Origin: Rhodococcoides kroppenstedtii
Lineage (GTDB): Bacteria; Actinomycetota; Actinomycetes; Mycobacteriales; Mycobacteriaceae
Direction of reading: 5' to 3'
Assembly (NCBI RefSeq): GCF_900111805.1
Contig: NZ_FOJN01000001.1
Location: 1-64,000 of the forward strand
DNA length: 64,000 nt
The stretch's first letter is position 1; each line of letters starts with the position of its first letter. Shown here one piece after another: positions 62,810 to 64,000 of the stretch. The notes under the pieces are model-generated. The model did no database searches and had not been told where the DNA came from. It saw only the letters and a list, made by a program, of their open reading frames with translations. A program made the position numbers and the translations under genes.

Positions 62810-63877
62810 ATGCTGCGTCGCTTCCGTCGTCGATCGGCCGCGCTCGTCGTCACCCTCGGAGCCCTGGTCGCGACGCTGTCCGCTTGTGGCGACACCGGTG
62901 GGGACGACGCGTCGACGATCGTGCGGACCACCACCAACGTGGCCGGCGCCGGCGTCGTCGGGATCGAGCGCGACACCGTCGGCCTGTGCGCCCTCCCCCA
63001 GCCCGCCGACACCTTCGGTCGGCAGGGCGACGGGCGCATCGTCGTCGGCAGCGGCCGCACCGTCACCGTTCCGGCCGACCCGAGGCGCATCGTCGTGCTG
63101 TCGATGGAGGCGCTCGACGCGTCCTGCGCCGTCGGTACCTGGGAGTCGGTGGTCGGCGCACCCACCGTCCCGCTCGCGCCCACCGCTCCCCCGTCCGCCC
63201 TGCCCCGCCCCGCCTACCTCGGCACCGGCATCGCGCAGATCGCCCCCGTCGGCCCACCATCGGCACCCGACGTCGACGCGGTCCGGGCGCTCGCACCCGA
63301 TGTCGTCATCGGCACGGACGACCTCGACCCGGCCGTCCGCGACGAGCTCGACGCCATCGCCCCGACGGTCCTCACCCGCACCGAGTCCTCCTGGACCGAC
63401 CGAGCTCTGCTCGCGGCCACCGCCATGGGACGTCGGGACGCGGCGTCGCGCGCCGTCGACGACTACCGCGCTCGGGCCGAGGACGTGGGGCGCCGCCTGA
63501 ACAGTCGGCTCACCGAGGCCTCTGTGATCCGGTTCCACGGCGACGGCGCTGACGTCCTCGGCGACGACAGCTTCGCCGGTCAGGTCCTGACCGCCGCCGG
63601 CGTCCGCCGACCGGGACCCCAACAGGGTCCGACCGCACCGCTCCCCGCCGACGACATCTCCGTCGCCGAGGGCGACCTGATCTACGTGATCTTCGACGGC
63701 CCCGAGGGACTCGAGTACGGGCGCAGCGTCATGGAGACCGACGCCTGGAAGGACCTCGGTGCCGCGACCGACGGACGCGTCTTCGCCGTCGACGACGCCG
63801 CCTGGTGCGGTGACGGCGTCATCGCCGCCCGCACCGTGCTGACCGACCTCGAGAACTCCCTGAACGGGTACGTCTGA
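62810..63877 (+). CDS. fecB: FecB-like periplasmic-binding lipoprotein (Rv3044-like)
   Basis: A 355-residue exported lipoprotein: basic start, hydrophobic core and lipobox TLSAC (Cys near residue 26). The rest is a Fe3+-siderophore-type substrate-binding fold (VPADPRRIVVLSMEALDASCAVG, ALAPDVVIGTDDLDPAVRDELDAIAPTVL, DLIYVIFDG). No permease or ATPase is adjacent, so it may hand over siderophore or haem to a transporter elsewhere. Leaderless by -10 spacing. Divergent from ctaD. Confidence 0.88.
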   Translation: MLRRFRRRSAALVVTLGALVATLSACGDTGGDDASTIVRTTTNVAGAGVVGIERDTVGLCALPQPADTFGRQGDGRIVVGSGRTVTVPADPRRIVVLSMEALDASCAVGTWESVVGAPTVPLAPTAPPSALPRPAYLGTGIAQIAPVGPPSAPDVDAVRALAPDVVIGTDDLDPAVRDELDAIAPTVLTRTESSWTDRALLAATAMGRRDAASRAVDDYRARAEDVGRRLNSRLTEASVIRFHGDGADVLGDDSFAGQVLTAAGVRRPGPQQGPTAPLPADDISVAEGDLIYVIFDGPEGLEYGRSVMETDAWKDLGAATDGRVFAVDDAAWCGDGVIAARTVLTDLENSLNGYV

Positions 63878-63878
63878 C

Positions 63879-64000
63879 GTGCCGATCCCCGAGTTCATCC
63901 TGAGCCTGCGCGAGAAGATCGGCCACGCCCCGCTCTGGCTGTCCGGTGTCAGCGCCGTCGTTCTGGACGCCGAGGATCGGATCCTGCTGACCCGGCGCGT
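63879..64000 (+). CDS. Nudix hydrolase, N-terminal fragment (runs off the window)
   Basis: The first 40 codons from GTG 63879, 1 nt after the fecB stop. They read PIPEFILSLREKIGHAPLWL and SGVSAVVLDAEDRILLTRR, the opening strand of a Nudix domain. The Nudix box itself is outside the window, so substrate class is unknown. Likely cotranscribed with fecB. Confidence 0.75.
   Translation, partial: MPIPEFILSLREKIGHAPLWLSGVSAVVLDAEDRILLTRR

Overview
The window is a high-GC (about two thirds G+C) actinobacterial core-chromosome segment. Gene content and order follow the Mycobacterium tuberculosis stretch from pca/recG (Rv2967c-Rv2973c) to ctaD/fecB (Rv3043c-Rv3044), with some genes missing or added. 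Together with mycolate-group hallmarks (a hupB with a long Lys/Ala/Pro tail, the methylglucose-lipopolysaccharide gene trio, a CFP-6 homologue, FbiD for F420, SerB2 with two ACT domains), this points to Mycobacteriales. A rhodococcal or other Nocardiaceae genome is my best guess. I see no insertion sequence, prophage, integrase or CRISPR array. The assignment rests on remembered family and gene-order knowledge, not on a search.

Layout. 1-6.0 kb: start of pyruvate carboxylase, recG, rpmB, an enoyl-CoA hydratase/isomerase, then ung, a GNAT and thiL as one overlapping minus-strand unit. 6.2-13.7 kb: DUF3515 protein, ddl, gpsA, fbiD, ppk-mutT1, hupB. 14-17.2 kb: leuCD, the divergent IclR/LtbR-type regulator, then tRNA-Glu and tRNA-Gln. 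17.3-21.9 kb: fumarylacetoacetase-family gene, gltX and yihY as one unit, and an MFS transporter. 21.9-28.4 kb: branched-chain amino acid block (serA-leuB, ilvB-ilvN-ilvC) preceded by a clear translational attenuator. 28.5-38.4 kb: CFP-6-like and DoxX proteins, LppZ-like lipoprotein, gatB, pfkA, gatA, gatC, an ACT protein and ligA. 38.4-45.7 kb: short MetE-like protein, mnmA and cysteine desulfurase; an OlsB/PlsC-like acyltransferase pair; etfBA. 45.9-52.9 kb: methylglucose-lipopolysaccharide-type cluster (methyltransferase, GH57 branching enzyme, GT4 glucosyltransferase, hexapeptide acetyltransferase) and neighbours. 53-64 kb: methyltransferases, enoyl-CoA hydratase, Nudix, ABC ATPase, glgX, PTH2-type peptidyl-tRNA hydrolase, serB, ctaD, FecB-like lipoprotein and the start of another Nudix gene.

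Regulation visible in the sequence. The ilvBNC unit starts with a 15-codon leader peptide rich in Leu, Val and Ile, a pause hairpin and an intrinsic terminator with six T. About twenty start codons have a -10 hexamer (TANNNT or CANNNT) ending 6 to 8 nt upstream, the layout of leaderless transcripts. The etfBA-methyltransferase divergent region carries two copies of TACCCACCRGTA, one overlapping the likely etfB -10.

Unusual structure. Six loci carry short direct tandem repeats (periods 22-30 bp), most with a GC-rich palindrome in each unit, at gene termini. They sit across stop codons, inside C-terminal coding sequence or inside N-terminal coding sequence. I did not recognise them as a named repeat family, and they are the most unusual non-genic signal here.
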